From assembly GCF_002251755.1 (NCBI RefSeq), contig NZ_NOXT01000123.1:1-57278 (forward strand): DNA of 57,278 nucleotides. The letters are read 5' to 3'. Positions 28,063-37,684 of the stretch are shown here, in pieces. The stretch's first letter is position 1. The number at the start of each line of letters is the position of its first letter. The stretch comes from Sandarakinorhabdus cyanobacteriorum (GTDB lineage Bacteria > Pseudomonadota > Alphaproteobacteria > Sphingomonadales > Sphingomonadaceae). The translations under genes and the position numbers were made by a program. A model generated the notes under the pieces. It was given only the letters and a program-made list of their open reading frames with translations. It was not told where the DNA came from and searched no databases.

Positions 28063-28302
28063 ATGAGCGACGAAAATGTCTCCGCCAGCCAGTTGCGCCT
28101 GTTCATCGAGCGCATCGAAACGCTGGAAGAGGAAAAGAAGGGCATCGCCGACGACATCAAGGATGTCTATGCCGAAGCCAAGGCCACCGGTTTTGACATC
28201 AAGACGATGAAAACGCTGGTGCGTCTGCGCAAAATGGAAACCCAGGCCCGGCAGGAAGCCGAGGCGCTGCTCGAAACCTACAAGGCCGCCATTGGCCTCT
28301 GA
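28063..28302 (+). CDS. gapR: GapR-type nucleoid-associated protein (DUF2312)
   Basis: 79 residues: [40 protein letters not shown]-type coiled coil and [17 protein letters not shown] match GapR/UPF0335. In Caulobacter this protein clamps overtwisted DNA ahead of polymerases and stimulates topoisomerases. The family is essentially alphaproteobacterial, which supports the lineage call. Confidence 0.93.
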   Translation: MSDENVSASQLRLFIERIETLEEEKKGIADDIKDVYAEAKATGFDIKTMKTLVRLRKMETQARQEAEALLETYKAAIGL

Positions 28303-28318
28303 TCGGGGAACGAACCAC

Positions 28319-28963
28319 ATGATCCTGTACGGCGGCAAACTCTCTCCCTTCGTGATGCGCCCGCTGCTGGTCAGCCGCGCCAAGGGGGCCGAAGTGGCCC
28401 TCGCCAGCTTTGAAGGCGGCATCAAGTCGCCGGAATATCTGGCGCTCTGCCCCACCGGCAAGATGCCGCTGCTGGTCGATGGCGATCTGGCGCTGCCGGA
28501 AAGCCAGGTGATCGCCGATTATCTGGATCAGGTGCTGCCCGGCCCGGCGATGGTGCCGGCCGATGCGCGCGGCGCCGCCATGGTGCGGCTGCTCACGCGC
28601 CTGGTTGATACCTATATGGTGCCCAGCCTGGGCGGCCTGTTCCGCGGCCGTGAAAACCCGGCCGGTGTTCCGGCCGCCATGCAGGGCATGGGCGACGCGC
28701 TTGGCTATATCGAGCATTATCGCCAAGCCGGTGATGAATATGCCTTTGGCAACAGCTTCACCATGGCCGACGCCGCGATGATCCCGGTGTTCTTCTTCCT
28801 CGATGCGCTGGATGGCCCGATGCCGACCAAGGCGCTGGTGGCTGCCCGCCCGGGCCTCGCCGGCTGGTGGGATCGCGCCAAGGCCAGCCCGCTGGGCGCC
28901 CAGGCCGTGGCCGAACAGGCCGAAGGGCTGAAAGCGATGATGGCGGCGCGCGCGCAAGGCTGA
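28319..28963 (+). CDS. Glutathione S-transferase family protein
   Basis: 214 residues from the ATG at 28319. N-terminal thioredoxin-like domain ([20 protein letters not shown], with [14 protein letters not shown] and [11 protein letters not shown] for glutathione binding) and an all-alpha C-terminal domain ([19 protein letters not shown]). Ser9 in KLSPF is the likely thiol-activating residue. Probably a detoxification or maleylacetoacetate-isomerase-like role, unassigned. Confidence 0.9.
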   Translation: MILYGGKLSPFVMRPLLVSRAKGAEVALASFEGGIKSPEYLALCPTGKMPLLVDGDLALPESQVIADYLDQVLPGPAMVPADARGAAMVRLLTRLVDTYMVPSLGGLFRGRENPAGVPAAMQGMGDALGYIEHYRQAGDEYAFGNSFTMADAAMIPVFFFLDALDGPMPTKALVAARPGLAGWWDRAKASPLGAQAVAEQAEGLKAMMAARAQG

Positions 28964-28992
28964 TAGGCTGGCCGCAAGACAGGGGAGACGCC

Positions 28993-29469
28993 ATGCAGAT
29001 CAAGCTGAGCATCAACGGCCAGGCCCATGATGTCGATGTGCCCGCCGCCAGCCTGCTGGTGGAGGTGCTGCGCGACACGCTGGCCCTGACTGGCACCCAT
29101 ATCGGCTGCGACACCAGCCAGTGCGGTGCCTGCAATGTGCTGGTCGATGGCGTGGCGGTCAAAAGCTGCACCATGCTGGCCGCCCAGGCCGAAGGCGCCG
29201 CCATCACCACCATCGAAGGGCTGGGCAGCCCGGAGGCGCTGCACCCGATGCAGCAGGCCTTCCGCGAGGCCCACGGCCTGCAGTGCGGCTTCTGCACGCC
29301 GGGCATGGTGATGGCCGGGCTTGAAATCGTGCGCAAGCATGGCACCCGCCTCACCCCCGAACTCGTCACCCACGAGCTGGAGGGCAATCTCTGCCGCTGC
29401 ACCGGCTATCTCAACATCGTGAAGGCGATCGTGGCCGGCGCTGCCGGGATGGAGGCCGCCAATGCGTGA
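28993..29469 (+). CDS. [2Fe-2S] subunit of a molybdenum hydroxylase (CoxS-like)
   Basis: 158 residues. Plant-ferredoxin-type cluster ligands in [16 protein letters not shown] and KSC, and the second all-helical cluster in CGFCTPGM and [12 protein letters not shown]. It transfers electrons from the molybdenum centre to FAD in xanthine-dehydrogenase/CO-dehydrogenase-type enzymes. The stop overlaps the start of the FAD subunit by 8 bases. The large molybdopterin subunit is not in the window. Confidence 0.95.
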   Translation: MQIKLSINGQAHDVDVPAASLLVEVLRDTLALTGTHIGCDTSQCGACNVLVDGVAVKSCTMLAAQAEGAAITTIEGLGSPEALHPMQQAFREAHGLQCGFCTPGMVMAGLEIVRKHGTRLTPELVTHELEGNLCRCTGYLNIVKAIVAGAAGMEAANA

Positions 29470-30229
29470 TTTCGCTCTCGTCCGCCCCGCCAGCCTGGCC
29501 GATGCCGCAGCCGCCTTCTCGGGTGGCGGTGAAGCCGCCTATCTCGCCGGCGGCCACACGCTGATTCCGGCGATGAAATCGCGCCTGCGCATGCCCGATG
29601 CCCTGGTTGACCTGTCGGGCCTTGGCCTGTCGGGCATCACCCGCGACGGCAACCGCCTGTGGATCGGCGCGATGACCCGCCATGCCGATGTCGCCACCGG
29701 CGCCACCGCCATTCCGGGCCTTGCCGCGCTGGCCAGTGGCATCGGCGATGCCCAGGTGCGCAACCGCGGCACCCTGGGCGGCAGCGTGGCCAACAATGAT
29801 CCGGCGGCCGATTATCCCGCCGCCTGCCTCGCGCTGGACGCCCTCATCGAAACCGATCGCGGCAGCCACACGGCCGATGATTTCTTCCAGGGCATGTTCA
29901 CCACGGCGCTGGCTGATGGTGAGATCATCACCCGCATCGGCTTTTCGATCCCGGCCAGATCGGCCTATGCCAAGTTCCGCCACCCGGCCTCGCGCTATGC
30001 GGTGGTGGGTGTCTATGTCGCCGATCATGGCGGCCAATGGCGGGTCGCCGTCACCGGTGCCGGCCCCGGCGTCTTCCGCTGGGCCGAGGCCGAAGCCGCC
30101 ATCGCTGCCGGTGGCGCCCTGCCGGCGATGCCGGCCGATGATCTCAACAGCGACATCCACGCCGGGCCCGATTATCGCGCCCATCTGTGCGGCGTGATGC
30201 TGAAACAGGCGCTGGCCTGTCTCGCCTGA
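29462..30229 (+). CDS. FAD-binding subunit of a molybdenum hydroxylase (CoxM-like)
   Basis: 255 residues. AYLAGGHTLIPAMKSRLRMPD is the first FAD pyrophosphate loop and IGDAQVRNRGTLGGSVANNDPAADYPAA the second, characteristic of CoxM. The C-terminal domain (HPASRYAVVGVYV) is present. It takes electrons from CoxS and passes them on to the respiratory chain or NAD. The next gene is yebC, so the large subunit must come from elsewhere or the enzyme is incomplete. Confidence 0.94.
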   Translation: MRDFALVRPASLADAAAAFSGGGEAAYLAGGHTLIPAMKSRLRMPDALVDLSGLGLSGITRDGNRLWIGAMTRHADVATGATAIPGLAALASGIGDAQVRNRGTLGGSVANNDPAADYPAACLALDALIETDRGSHTADDFFQGMFTTALADGEIITRIGFSIPARSAYAKFRHPASRYAVVGVYVADHGGQWRVAVTGAGPGVFRWAEAEAAIAAGGALPAMPADDLNSDIHAGPDYRAHLCGVMLKQALACLA

Positions 30230-30291
30230 TTGCCGTGCCGGCCGGCCGTTGCTAAGGCCGCTGCCATCAACCCTGCAGCGAACGAAGCACC

Positions 30292-31032
30292 ATGGCCGGC
30301 CACAGCAAATTCAAGAACATCATGCACAGGAAGGGCGCGCAGGACAAAAAGCGCAGCGCCCTCTTCTCCAAATTGTCCCGCGAAATCACCGTCGCGGCCA
30401 AGATGGGCATGCCCGATCCCGCCAACAATCCGCGCCTGCGCGCCGCCATCCTGGCCGCCCGCGCCGAAGGCATGCCGAAAGACAATATCCAGCGCGCCGT
30501 CGACAAATCGCAGGGCGGCGACACGGCAAACTATGAGGAGGTGCGCTACGAAGGCTTCGGCCCCGGCGGCGTCAGCCTCATCATCGAAACCCTCACCGAC
30601 AATCGCAACCGCACCGCCACCAACGTGCGCACCATCATGGCCAAGAACGGCGGCAACCTCGGCGCCTCCGGCAGCGTCTCCCACGCCTTCGAACGGCTGG
30701 GCCTGATCAGCTACAAGGCCGCGGCCGGCAGCGCCGATGCCGTGTTCGAAGCCGCGCTGGAGGCCGGCGCCGACGATGTGCAATCCAGCGACGACGGCCA
30801 CGAGATCTGGACCAGCATCGAAAATCTCCACGAAGTCGCCCGCGCGCTGGAACCGGTGCTGGGTGAGGCTGAAGGCACCAAGCTGGCCTGGAAGCCGGGC
30901 ACCATGGTCACCGTTGGCGCCGACGATGCCGCCCAGCTGATGCAGCTGATCGACAAGCTGGACGATGATGACGATGTGGCATCGGTGTGGGGCAATTATG
31001 ACGTGCCCGACGACGTGATGGCCAGTTTGTGA
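30292..31032 (+). CDS. yebC: YebC/PmpR family transcriptional/translational regulator
   Basis: 246 residues. [44 protein letters not shown] and [14 protein letters not shown] are the full family signature. Members bind DNA as regulators and more recently are linked to helping ribosomes through polyproline stretches (TACO1 relation). It stands at the head of a run leading to ruvCAB, a usual location. Confidence 0.97.
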   Translation: MAGHSKFKNIMHRKGAQDKKRSALFSKLSREITVAAKMGMPDPANNPRLRAAILAARAEGMPKDNIQRAVDKSQGGDTANYEEVRYEGFGPGGVSLIIETLTDNRNRTATNVRTIMAKNGGNLGASGSVSHAFERLGLISYKAAAGSADAVFEAALEAGADDVQSSDDGHEIWTSIENLHEVARALEPVLGEAEGTKLAWKPGTMVTVGADDAAQLMQLIDKLDDDDDVASVWGNYDVPDDVMASL

Positions 31033-31475
31033 AACCGGGCCTGGCAGCACTGCTGATGATCATGGCTACACCCGCCGCGGCCGATCCGGTGGCCGAGATC
31101 AAGGCGGCCCGCGCCGCCTACAATGCTGCCATTGCCGCCCGCGATGTGGCGGGCGTGCGCGCCGCCTTCGGCGATGGCTATGTCGGCATTGCCGGCACCA
31201 CCGGCGAAGCCATCATCGGTGCCGATGCCATGACCGATTATTTCGCCCGCGCCTTCAAGACGAGCGGCTTTCTCGGCTTTGTCCGCACGCCGGCAACCGT
31301 CACCGTCGCTGATCCGCCGGCCCGCGCGGTGGAATATGGCCACTGGTCGGGCGGCAGCACCAATGGCGTGCTCAGCGGCGACTATTTCGCCGTCTGGGTG
31401 CCCACGCCGCAGGGCTGGAAACTGCGCAGCGAAACCTTCGTCACCCTGGCCAACGGCGCGCGCCCCCGGCCATGA
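31029..31475 (+). CDS. Exported SnoaL-like/DUF4440 protein
   Basis: 148 residues from a GTG at 31029 that overlaps the yebC stop. A short signal peptide ([17 protein letters not shown]) precedes a cone-shaped SnoaL/NTF2-like domain ([64 protein letters not shown]). Such domains bind small ligands or act as isomerases; no role known. Its stop overlaps ruvC by four bases. Confidence 0.85.
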   Translation: MKPGLAALLMIMATPAAADPVAEIKAARAAYNAAIAARDVAGVRAAFGDGYVGIAGTTGEAIIGADAMTDYFARAFKTSGFLGFVRTPATVTVADPPARAVEYGHWSGGSTNGVLSGDYFAVWVPTPQGWKLRSETFVTLANGARPRP

Positions 31476-31966
31476 GCCGCACCATCATCGGCCTTGATCC
31501 CGGCCTGGCCGCCACCGGCTGGGGCGTGATCGTGGCCGACGGCAACCGCCTCAAGCATGTTGCCCATGGCACGATCAAGACGAAGGTCACCGATGCGATT
31601 ACCGATCGGCTCAAGGCCTTGCACGATGATCTGATGGCCGTGATTGCCGCCCACCAGCCCGGCGAGGCGGCGGTCGAGGAGGTGTTCGTCAACACCAACC
31701 CGCAAACCACCATCAAGCTGGTGCAGGCGCGCGGTGTCGCGCTGCTGTGCCTTGGCCGCGCCCGGCTGATGGTTGCCGAACACGCCACCCGTGCCGTCAA
31801 GAAAGCCCTCACCGGCACCGGCGCCGCCGAGAAGCCCCAGGTGCAGGCCATGGTGGAACGGCTGTTGCCCGGCGTGACAATCAATGGCAGCGATGCGGCA
31901 GACGCGCTGGCAGTGGCAATCGCCCACGCGCATCTGGTGCGGAGCATGCGTGAGGTGATGATATGA
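31472..31966 (+). CDS. ruvC: Holliday junction endonuclease RuvC
   Basis: 164 residues. [19 protein letters not shown] contains the first catalytic Asp; EEVFVNTNPQTTIKL supplies the next acidic residue and DAADALAVAIAHAH the last ones. It cuts Holliday junctions symmetrically. Overlaps of four bases (ATGA) link it to the genes on both sides. Confidence 0.97.
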   Translation: MSRTIIGLDPGLAATGWGVIVADGNRLKHVAHGTIKTKVTDAITDRLKALHDDLMAVIAAHQPGEAAVEEVFVNTNPQTTIKLVQARGVALLCLGRARLMVAEHATRAVKKALTGTGAAEKPQVQAMVERLLPGVTINGSDAADALAVAIAHAHLVRSMREVMI

Positions 31967-32562
31967 TCGCCCGCCTGAAGGGCCTGGTGGACAGCGTGTC
32001 GGCAGACAGCCTGGTGGTTGACGTCAATGGCGTCGGCTATCTGGTGCAGGCCTCCACCCGCACCCTCTCCAACCTGTCGGTGGGGCAGGGGCTGGCGCTC
32101 CACATCGAAACCCAGGTGCGCGAAGACGCCATCACCCTGTTCGGCTTTGCTGCCGAGGGCGAACTGGCCGCCTTTCGCGCGCTCACCACGGTGCAGGGCG
32201 TCGGCGGCCGGGTGGCCTTGAACATCCTGTCGGTCCTCACGCCGGATCAGATCGCCCATGCCGTCGCCGCCGGCGATGCCGCCAGCCTGGCCCGCGCCAA
32301 CGGCGTCGGCCCCAAGCTTGCCGCCCGCATCGCCAACGAACTGAAGGGCAAGTTGGGCGCCGTCGCGCTTTCGGCCGGGGCGCCGCTGCCGATCAAGGCC
32401 GGCGCCCGCGTGGCCGACGATGCCATCGCGGCCTTGGCCGCCCTGGGCTTCCGCCCGATGGACGCCAGCCGCGCCGTCTCCGAAGCGCTGGCCGATCTGG
32501 GTGAGGGCGCGGCGCTGAATGATGTGGTGCGGGTGGCTTTAAAAAGGAGTGCAAAGCAATGA
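31963..32562 (+). CDS. ruvA: Holliday junction helicase subunit RuvA
   Basis: 199 residues. OB-fold start MIARLKGLVDSV, the acidic pin region, two helix-hairpin-helix motifs (VQGVGGRVALNIL and ANGVGPKLAARIANELK) and the C-terminal RuvB-binding domain (DDAIAALAALGFRPMDASRAV). The last codons (32540-32562) are AT rich and carry AAAAAGGAG, the ribosome site for the inserted gene that follows. Confidence 0.97.
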   Translation: MIARLKGLVDSVSADSLVVDVNGVGYLVQASTRTLSNLSVGQGLALHIETQVREDAITLFGFAAEGELAAFRALTTVQGVGGRVALNILSVLTPDQIAHAVAAGDAASLARANGVGPKLAARIANELKGKLGAVALSAGAPLPIKAGARVADDAIAALAALGFRPMDASRAVSEALADLGEGAALNDVVRVALKRSAKQ

Positions 32563-33149
32563 CCACGGAAACTGATTGGATTTCTGTAGTTCTTTCTGGC
32601 TCCTCTCTGGCCGTCTCTATTTGGGCGGCTATCTATGCTTCGAAGTCAGACCAAAAATCAACAGCGCTCACTGAACGGCAGAATGAATTGTCAGAAATGC
32701 AAACCAAGCTCAGTAAGATATCTTGGTCTGATGAATATTTTTGCGAGTTAAATCAATGGGCGTCGCAAGTCGCGTTTCTTATTTCAGAGGCGATACATGC
32801 TGCGGAAGACCCTGGCGCACAAACCGAAAAGATAAGAGAAGTTCGATCTAAACTTAGTGCATCTATCGATACAGGTCGATTCTATTTTCCAAATAAATAT
32901 GAAGAAGAATATGGAAAGGAAAAACCGTTTGCGTACCGCGGGTTTCGTCAGGATGTAATTGACTACATAGTTTTTGCATACGATGAAATTAGTAAAAAAG
33001 ATGGGAAAATAGATCGAGATCAATTGGTTCAATATCAAAGGCTTTTTGTGAGCGAGGTTCAAAAACGTTTGGATCCGAAATCTAGAGAAGCAAAGATCCT
33101 TGAGGTGTTAAAGGAGTTTTCTAGCGTTGCCATTGGCAATAAGAAATGA
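32559..33149 (+). CDS. AT-rich membrane-anchored protein of unknown function inserted between ruvA and ruvB
   Basis: 196 residues. One N-terminal membrane helix ([21 protein letters not shown], about 7-27), a polar coiled-coil stretch (about 28-55), then a charged, Lys/Glu-rich cytoplasmic domain ([35 protein letters not shown]). Base composition is unlike its neighbours: bases 32881-32940 contain 21 G+C of 60, against clearly more than 60 percent nearby. The start overlaps the ruvA stop and the stop overlaps the ruvB start, both as ATGA, and the 7-base sequence AATGACC occurs at both edges (32558-32564 and 33145-33151). No family was recognised. The layout and codon use point to recent acquisition. 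Confidence 0.85.
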   Translation: MTTETDWISVVLSGSSLAVSIWAAIYASKSDQKSTALTERQNELSEMQTKLSKISWSDEYFCELNQWASQVAFLISEAIHAAEDPGAQTEKIREVRSKLSASIDTGRFYFPNKYEEEYGKEKPFAYRGFRQDVIDYIVFAYDEISKKDGKIDRDQLVQYQRLFVSEVQKRLDPKSREAKILEVLKEFSSVAIGNKK

Positions 33150-34159
33150 CCGCCGATCTCTCCCCCCAGCGCCGTCCGGACGATATTGACGCCGCCCTGC
33201 GCCCCAAGGGGCTGGATGAGTTCATCGGCCAGGCCGCCCTGCGCGACAATCTCGGCATCTTCATCGCCGCCGCGCGCAGCCGGGGCGAGGCGATGGACCA
33301 TGTGCTGCTGCACGGCCCGCCCGGCCTCGGCAAGACCACGCTGGCCCAGATCGTCGCCCGCGAACTGGGTGTCGGCTTTCGCGCCACCTCCGGCCCGGTG
33401 ATTGCCAAGGCCGGCGATCTCGCTGCCATCCTCACCAATCTCGAACCGCATGATGTGCTGTTCATCGACGAGATTCACCGCCTCGCGCCCGCCGTCGAGG
33501 AAATCCTCTATCCGGCGATGGAAGACCGGGTGCTCGACATCATGATCGGCGAAGGCCCGTCGGCGCGCAGCGTGCGCATCGATCTGCCGGCCTTCACACT
33601 CGTTGGTGCCACCACCCGCGCCGGCCTGCTCACCACCCCGCTGCGCGACCGCTTCGGTATCCCGCTCAGGCTCAATTTCTACACGGTGGACGAGCTGGAA
33701 CAGGTCGTCACCCGTGCCGCCCGGCTGCTCGACCTGCCGCTCACCCCCGATGGCGCCCGCGAGATTGCCGCCCGCGCCCGTGGCACCCCGCGCATTGCCG
33801 GCCGGCTGCTGAGGCGGGTGCGCGATTTTGCCGGCGGCAAGCCGGTGGACGCGAAACTCGCCGATGCCTCATTGAGCCGGCTGGAGGTGGACCGGCTCGG
33901 CCTTGACGCCATGGACCGCCGCTACCTGATGATGATCGCCGATATCTATCGCGGCGGCCCGGTCGGCATCGAAACGCTCGCCGCCGGCCTGTCCGAAGCG
34001 CGCGACACGCTGGAAGATGTGATCGAGCCCTTTCTGATCCAGCAGGGCCTCATTGCCCGCACCGCCCGCGGCCGCATGCTGAACGGCCCGGCCTGGAAGC
34101 ATCTGGGCCTGGTTGCGCCGGCCGAACAAACCATATTGCCGTTGCTTGACGAGGAATGA
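33146..34159 (+). CDS. ruvB: Holliday junction helicase motor RuvB
   Basis: 337 residues. Walker [14 protein letters not shown], Walker [10 protein letters not shown], sensor 1 [20 protein letters not shown] with the Arg finger, and the winged-helix C-terminus ([21 protein letters not shown]). It drives branch migration with RuvA. Its ribosome site is weak (AATAAGAA) because the upstream DNA is now the end of the inserted gene, so translation may depend on coupling. Confidence 0.97.
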   Translation: MTADLSPQRRPDDIDAALRPKGLDEFIGQAALRDNLGIFIAAARSRGEAMDHVLLHGPPGLGKTTLAQIVARELGVGFRATSGPVIAKAGDLAAILTNLEPHDVLFIDEIHRLAPAVEEILYPAMEDRVLDIMIGEGPSARSVRIDLPAFTLVGATTRAGLLTTPLRDRFGIPLRLNFYTVDELEQVVTRAARLLDLPLTPDGAREIAARARGTPRIAGRLLRRVRDFAGGKPVDAKLADASLSRLEVDRLGLDAMDRRYLMMIADIYRGGPVGIETLAAGLSEARDTLEDVIEPFLIQQGLIARTARGRMLNGPAWKHLGLVAPAEQTILPLLDEE

Positions 34160-34197
34160 CGCGTAACCTTTCCCGACCCTGATGCGGAGGACCCGAT

Positions 34198-34746
34198 ATG
34201 CGCACCTTCCTCACCCCGCTCGTCCTTCTCGTCGCCAGCCTGGCCGCCCCAGCCCTGGCCATTCCCGCTGTCGGCGAAAAGGCCCCGGCGGTTGCCGGCA
34301 AGGATATCAGCGGCAAGACCCGCACGCTGAAGCAGCTTGCCGGCCGCAAGGGCACGGTGCTGATGTTCTTTCGGTCGGCCTCCTGGTGCCCGTTCTGCAA
34401 GGCACAGTTGATCGCCATGAACGACAAGGCCGCAACTGCCCTCGCGTCCAGGGGCTATGCGCTGGTTGGTCTGTCCTATGACGCGCCCGATGTGCTCGCC
34501 AGGTTCGCGGCAGAGCGCAACGTGGCCTGGCCGCTGCTGTCTGACCCGCAATCACAGGTGATTGATGGTTGGCAGTTGCGCGATCCCGCCTATCCGGCCG
34601 GCAACCGCGCCTATGGTGTGCCCCGCCCCGCCGTTTATGTGATCGATCGGAAGGGCATCATCCGCGCCCGATTGATGGAAGAAAATTACCGCGTGCGCCC
34701 GCAACCCGAAGCGGTGCTTGCCGCCGTCGACGCGCTGGGCCAGTAA
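34198..34746 (+). CDS. Exported peroxiredoxin/thioredoxin-fold protein
   Basis: 182 residues with GGAGG upstream. Signal peptide MRTFLTPLVLLVASLAAPALA; AhpC/TSA-like domain with redox motif SASWCPFCKAQL (CPFC) and YGVPRPAVYVIDRKGIIRAR. Probably a periplasmic thiol reductase or peroxidase. Confidence 0.88.
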   Translation: MRTFLTPLVLLVASLAAPALAIPAVGEKAPAVAGKDISGKTRTLKQLAGRKGTVLMFFRSASWCPFCKAQLIAMNDKAATALASRGYALVGLSYDAPDVLARFAAERNVAWPLLSDPQSQVIDGWQLRDPAYPAGNRAYGVPRPAVYVIDRKGIIRARLMEENYRVRPQPEAVLAAVDALGQ

Positions 34747-34773
34747 CGACCCCGCAACCAGCGGGGAACCAGC

Positions 34774-36024
34774 ATGATCCTGCCGATCGATACCGTACGC
34801 GCCGCCTTTCCGGCGCTGGCCCTTTGCGACGATGGCGTGCCCCGCCATTATTTCGATGCGCCGGCCGGCAGCCAGGTTGCCGGCCGGGTGATCAGTGCGA
34901 TGACCGATGTGATGATCGGCGTCTGCGCCAATGATGGCGGCCTGTTTCGCACCAGTGTTGCCACCAGTGCGATTTTCGATGCCGCGCTGGCCACGGCGGC
35001 AAGCTTCTTCAACTGCGGCGATGATGAAGTGATCTTCGGGCTGAACACCACCAGCCTGTTTTTCCAGATGGCACCGCTGATCGCGCATGATTGGCGGGCT
35101 GGGGACAATATCCTTGTCACCCGAATGGACCATGATGCCAATGTCTCCCCCTGGTTGCAGGCCGCCGCCGCGCGCGGGGTGGAGGTGCGCTTCCTGGCGT
35201 GGGACCGCGAGACCTTCGCGCTAAAGCTCGAGACCCTGCCCGATCTCATCGATGCCCGCACCCGCGCCGTCGCCGTGGGCCATGCCAGCAACATGCTGGG
35301 CACCATCAACGATGTTGCCGCCGTCTGCGCCGCCGCCCGTGCCGTTGGTGCGACCAGCATTGTCGATGCCGTGCAGTCCGCCCCGCATCTGGCGCTCGAT
35401 GTGGCGGCCATCGGCTGCGACCTCATGTCGGCATCGGCCTATAAATTCTTCGGGCCGCATGCGGCGATCATGTGTGTTTCAAAGGCCCTGCAGGTGCGCA
35501 TCCCGCCGCTCAAGGTGCGCCCGTCGGTGGATGCCATGCCCACCCGCCTGTCCCCGGGCACACCCAGTTTCGAGGCGATGGCCGGCACCGCCGCCGCCAT
35601 TGATCATCTGGCCTGGCTGGGCGAGGTGGCCGGCACGGTGACGGCTGACCAGCCGCTGCGCACAAGGCTGGAGGCCGGCTTTGCCGCCGCCCAGGCGCAC
35701 GAATTGGAGCTGGCGCGGCAGTTCCTCGCCGGGCTGGGCAGCATCAAGGGCGTGACGCTGCACGGCATCGCCAACCCCAACCGGCTGCACGAGCGGGTGG
35801 CGACCTTCACCTTCGAAATCGCCGGCCACAGCGCCGATGCCATCGCCGCCGATCTGGCCGCGCGCAACATGTTCGTCTGGAACGGTTATTACTACGCCTG
35901 GGAACCTGCCGGCGTGCTTGGCCTCAAGGAACGCGGCGCGGTGCGGGTGGGCTTCACCCATTACAACAGCGCCGCCGAGGTGGAGGCGCTGATTGCCGCG
36001 CTGTCCGCCATCGCCGCCGCCTGA
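34774..36024 (+). CDS. Cysteine desulfurase-like PLP enzyme
   Basis: 416 residues, class V aminotransferase fold. PLP Lys is in [23 protein letters not shown] at the start, [10 protein letters not shown] for cofactor stacking and [13 protein letters not shown]. The pattern is that of the cysteine-desulfurase-like subfamily that lacks the usual catalytic Cys loop, so sulfur-transfer activity is doubtful. Starts 27 bases after the peroxiredoxin-like gene. Confidence 0.85.
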   Translation: MILPIDTVRAAFPALALCDDGVPRHYFDAPAGSQVAGRVISAMTDVMIGVCANDGGLFRTSVATSAIFDAALATAASFFNCGDDEVIFGLNTTSLFFQMAPLIAHDWRAGDNILVTRMDHDANVSPWLQAAAARGVEVRFLAWDRETFALKLETLPDLIDARTRAVAVGHASNMLGTINDVAAVCAAARAVGATSIVDAVQSAPHLALDVAAIGCDLMSASAYKFFGPHAAIMCVSKALQVRIPPLKVRPSVDAMPTRLSPGTPSFEAMAGTAAAIDHLAWLGEVAGTVTADQPLRTRLEAGFAAAQAHELELARQFLAGLGSIKGVTLHGIANPNRLHERVATFTFEIAGHSADAIAADLAARNMFVWNGYYYAWEPAGVLGLKERGAVRVGFTHYNSAAEVEALIAALSAIAAA

Positions 36025-36073
36025 CCATTTTGCCGCTGGATTTTGCCGCCCCGGCTTGGCAAAGCCTGCCGCC

Positions 36074-37504
36074 ATGACCAGCAGCCCGCGCACCCTCTAT
36101 CAGAAAATCTGGGACGATCATGTCGTCAAGACGCTTGATGACGGCACCGCGCTGATCTTCATCGATCGCCACCTGATCCACGAAGTGACGACGCCGCAGG
36201 CATTCGAAGCGCTGCGCCTCGCCGGCCGCAAGCTGCGCCGCCCCGATCTCACGCTGGCCGTGCCCGATCACAATGTGCCCACCACCGCCAGAGTCCTCAA
36301 TGGTGTCCGACTGCCGATCGTTGATCCGATGTCAAAGGCACAGCTGGAAGCGCTGGTGACCAATTGCGCCGAATTCGGGGTGGAACTCTACAGCATCGAT
36401 GCGCCGGAACAGGGCATCGTCCACGTGATCGGTCCGGAACAGGGTTTCACCCTGCCGGGCGTCACCATGGTCTGCGGCGACAGCCACACCGCCACGCACG
36501 GTGCCTTTGGTGCCTTGGCCTTCGGCATCGGCACGTCGGAGGTGGAGCATGTGTTTGCCACGCAAACCCTGCTGCTGCGCCAGTCAAAGGCGATGGAAGT
36601 CCGTGTCACCGGCACGCTCGGTTTCTCGGTTTCGGCCAAGGATGTGGCACTGGCCGTGTGCGGCGCGCTCGGTTCGGGCGGCGGCGCTGGCTATGTGATT
36701 GAATATACAGGCCCGGTCATCGAAGCCCTGTCAATGGAAGGCCGGATGACCCTGTGCAACATGGCCATCGAAGCCGGCGCCCGTGCCGGCCTGGTCGCGC
36801 CGGATCAGAAGACCTTCGATTATGTGCAGGGCCGCCCGCGCGCGCCCAAGGGCGATGCGTGGGACAAGGCATTGGCCTGGTGGCAGACGCTGAAGACCGA
36901 TGCCGGCGCGGTGTATGACCGGGTGATCGAAATTGATGGCAGTGCCATCGCCCCGCTCGTCACCTGGGGCACCAGCCCGGAAGATGTCGTGCCGATCACC
37001 GGCACGGTGCCCGATCCGATGAGCTTTGCCGATCCGTCCAAGCAGGCTGCCGCGGCCAAGAGCCTTGATTACATGGGCCTCACCCCCGGCACCCGCATGG
37101 CGGATGTGAGCGTCGAGAATATCTTCATCGGCAGTTGCACCAACAGCCGCATCGAGGATCTGCGCGTTGCCGCTGCCGTGGTGCAGGGCCGCAAGCTCGC
37201 CGGCAATGTGCGCCAGGCGCTGGTGGTGCCGGGCTCCGGCCTCGTCAAGCGCCAGGCCGAGGCCGAGGGGCTGGACCGCATCTTCATCGAAGCCGGCTTT
37301 GAGTGGCGGGAGCCGGGCTGTTCCATGTGCCTGGGCATGAACCCCGATCAGGTGCCGGCCGGCGAACGCTGCGCCAGCACCTCCAACCGCAATTTCGTTG
37401 GCCGCCAGGGCCCGGGGTCGCGCACACACCTCCTGTCCCCGGCCATGGCTGCCGCTGCAGCTGTCACTGGCCGCCTGGCCGATGTCCGCGAACTCATGGG
37501 GTGA
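36074..37504 (+). CDS. leuC: 3-isopropylmalate dehydratase large subunit
   Basis: 476 residues. Aconitase-superfamily 4Fe-4S ligands lie in [14 protein letters not shown] and [13 protein letters not shown]; other blocks are [41 protein letters not shown] and [20 protein letters not shown]. It isomerises 2- to 3-isopropylmalate in leucine synthesis. The small subunit leuD normally follows closely but is absent from the window. Confidence 0.96.
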   Translation: MTSSPRTLYQKIWDDHVVKTLDDGTALIFIDRHLIHEVTTPQAFEALRLAGRKLRRPDLTLAVPDHNVPTTARVLNGVRLPIVDPMSKAQLEALVTNCAEFGVELYSIDAPEQGIVHVIGPEQGFTLPGVTMVCGDSHTATHGAFGALAFGIGTSEVEHVFATQTLLLRQSKAMEVRVTGTLGFSVSAKDVALAVCGALGSGGGAGYVIEYTGPVIEALSMEGRMTLCNMAIEAGARAGLVAPDQKTFDYVQGRPRAPKGDAWDKALAWWQTLKTDAGAVYDRVIEIDGSAIAPLVTWGTSPEDVVPITGTVPDPMSFADPSKQAAAAKSLDYMGLTPGTRMADVSVENIFIGSCTNSRIEDLRVAAAVVQGRKLAGNVRQALVVPGSGLVKRQAEAEGLDRIFIEAGFEWREPGCSMCLGMNPDQVPAGERCASTSNRNFVGRQGPGSRTHLLSPAMAAAAAVTGRLADVRELMG

Positions 37505-37532
37505 AGCGTCGGCCTTCAACGCTCAACCACTT

Positions 37533-37544
37533 GTCAATATTGAC
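37533..37544. promoter_or_regulatory. 12-base palindrome upstream of the GGDEF-EAL gene
   Basis: GTCAATATTGAC is a perfect palindrome in the 180-base gap between leuC and the GGDEF-EAL gene. It could be an operator or chance; the surrounding 37505-37684 region is otherwise AT richer than coding DNA, as promoters are, with no clear -35/-10 pair. Confidence 0.25.
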
Positions 37545-37684
37545 TGCCAATTTGAAACGAATGGGGCCGGATTGGCAATTGCATAACGAATCCTAAAGCA
37601 ATTTGTGCCAGACCGACGCTTGCGAGGGTCAAACGTCGGAGCCAGTTGGGGGTGAATCACCGCCTTGGTCATTTTCTGCGCGTG

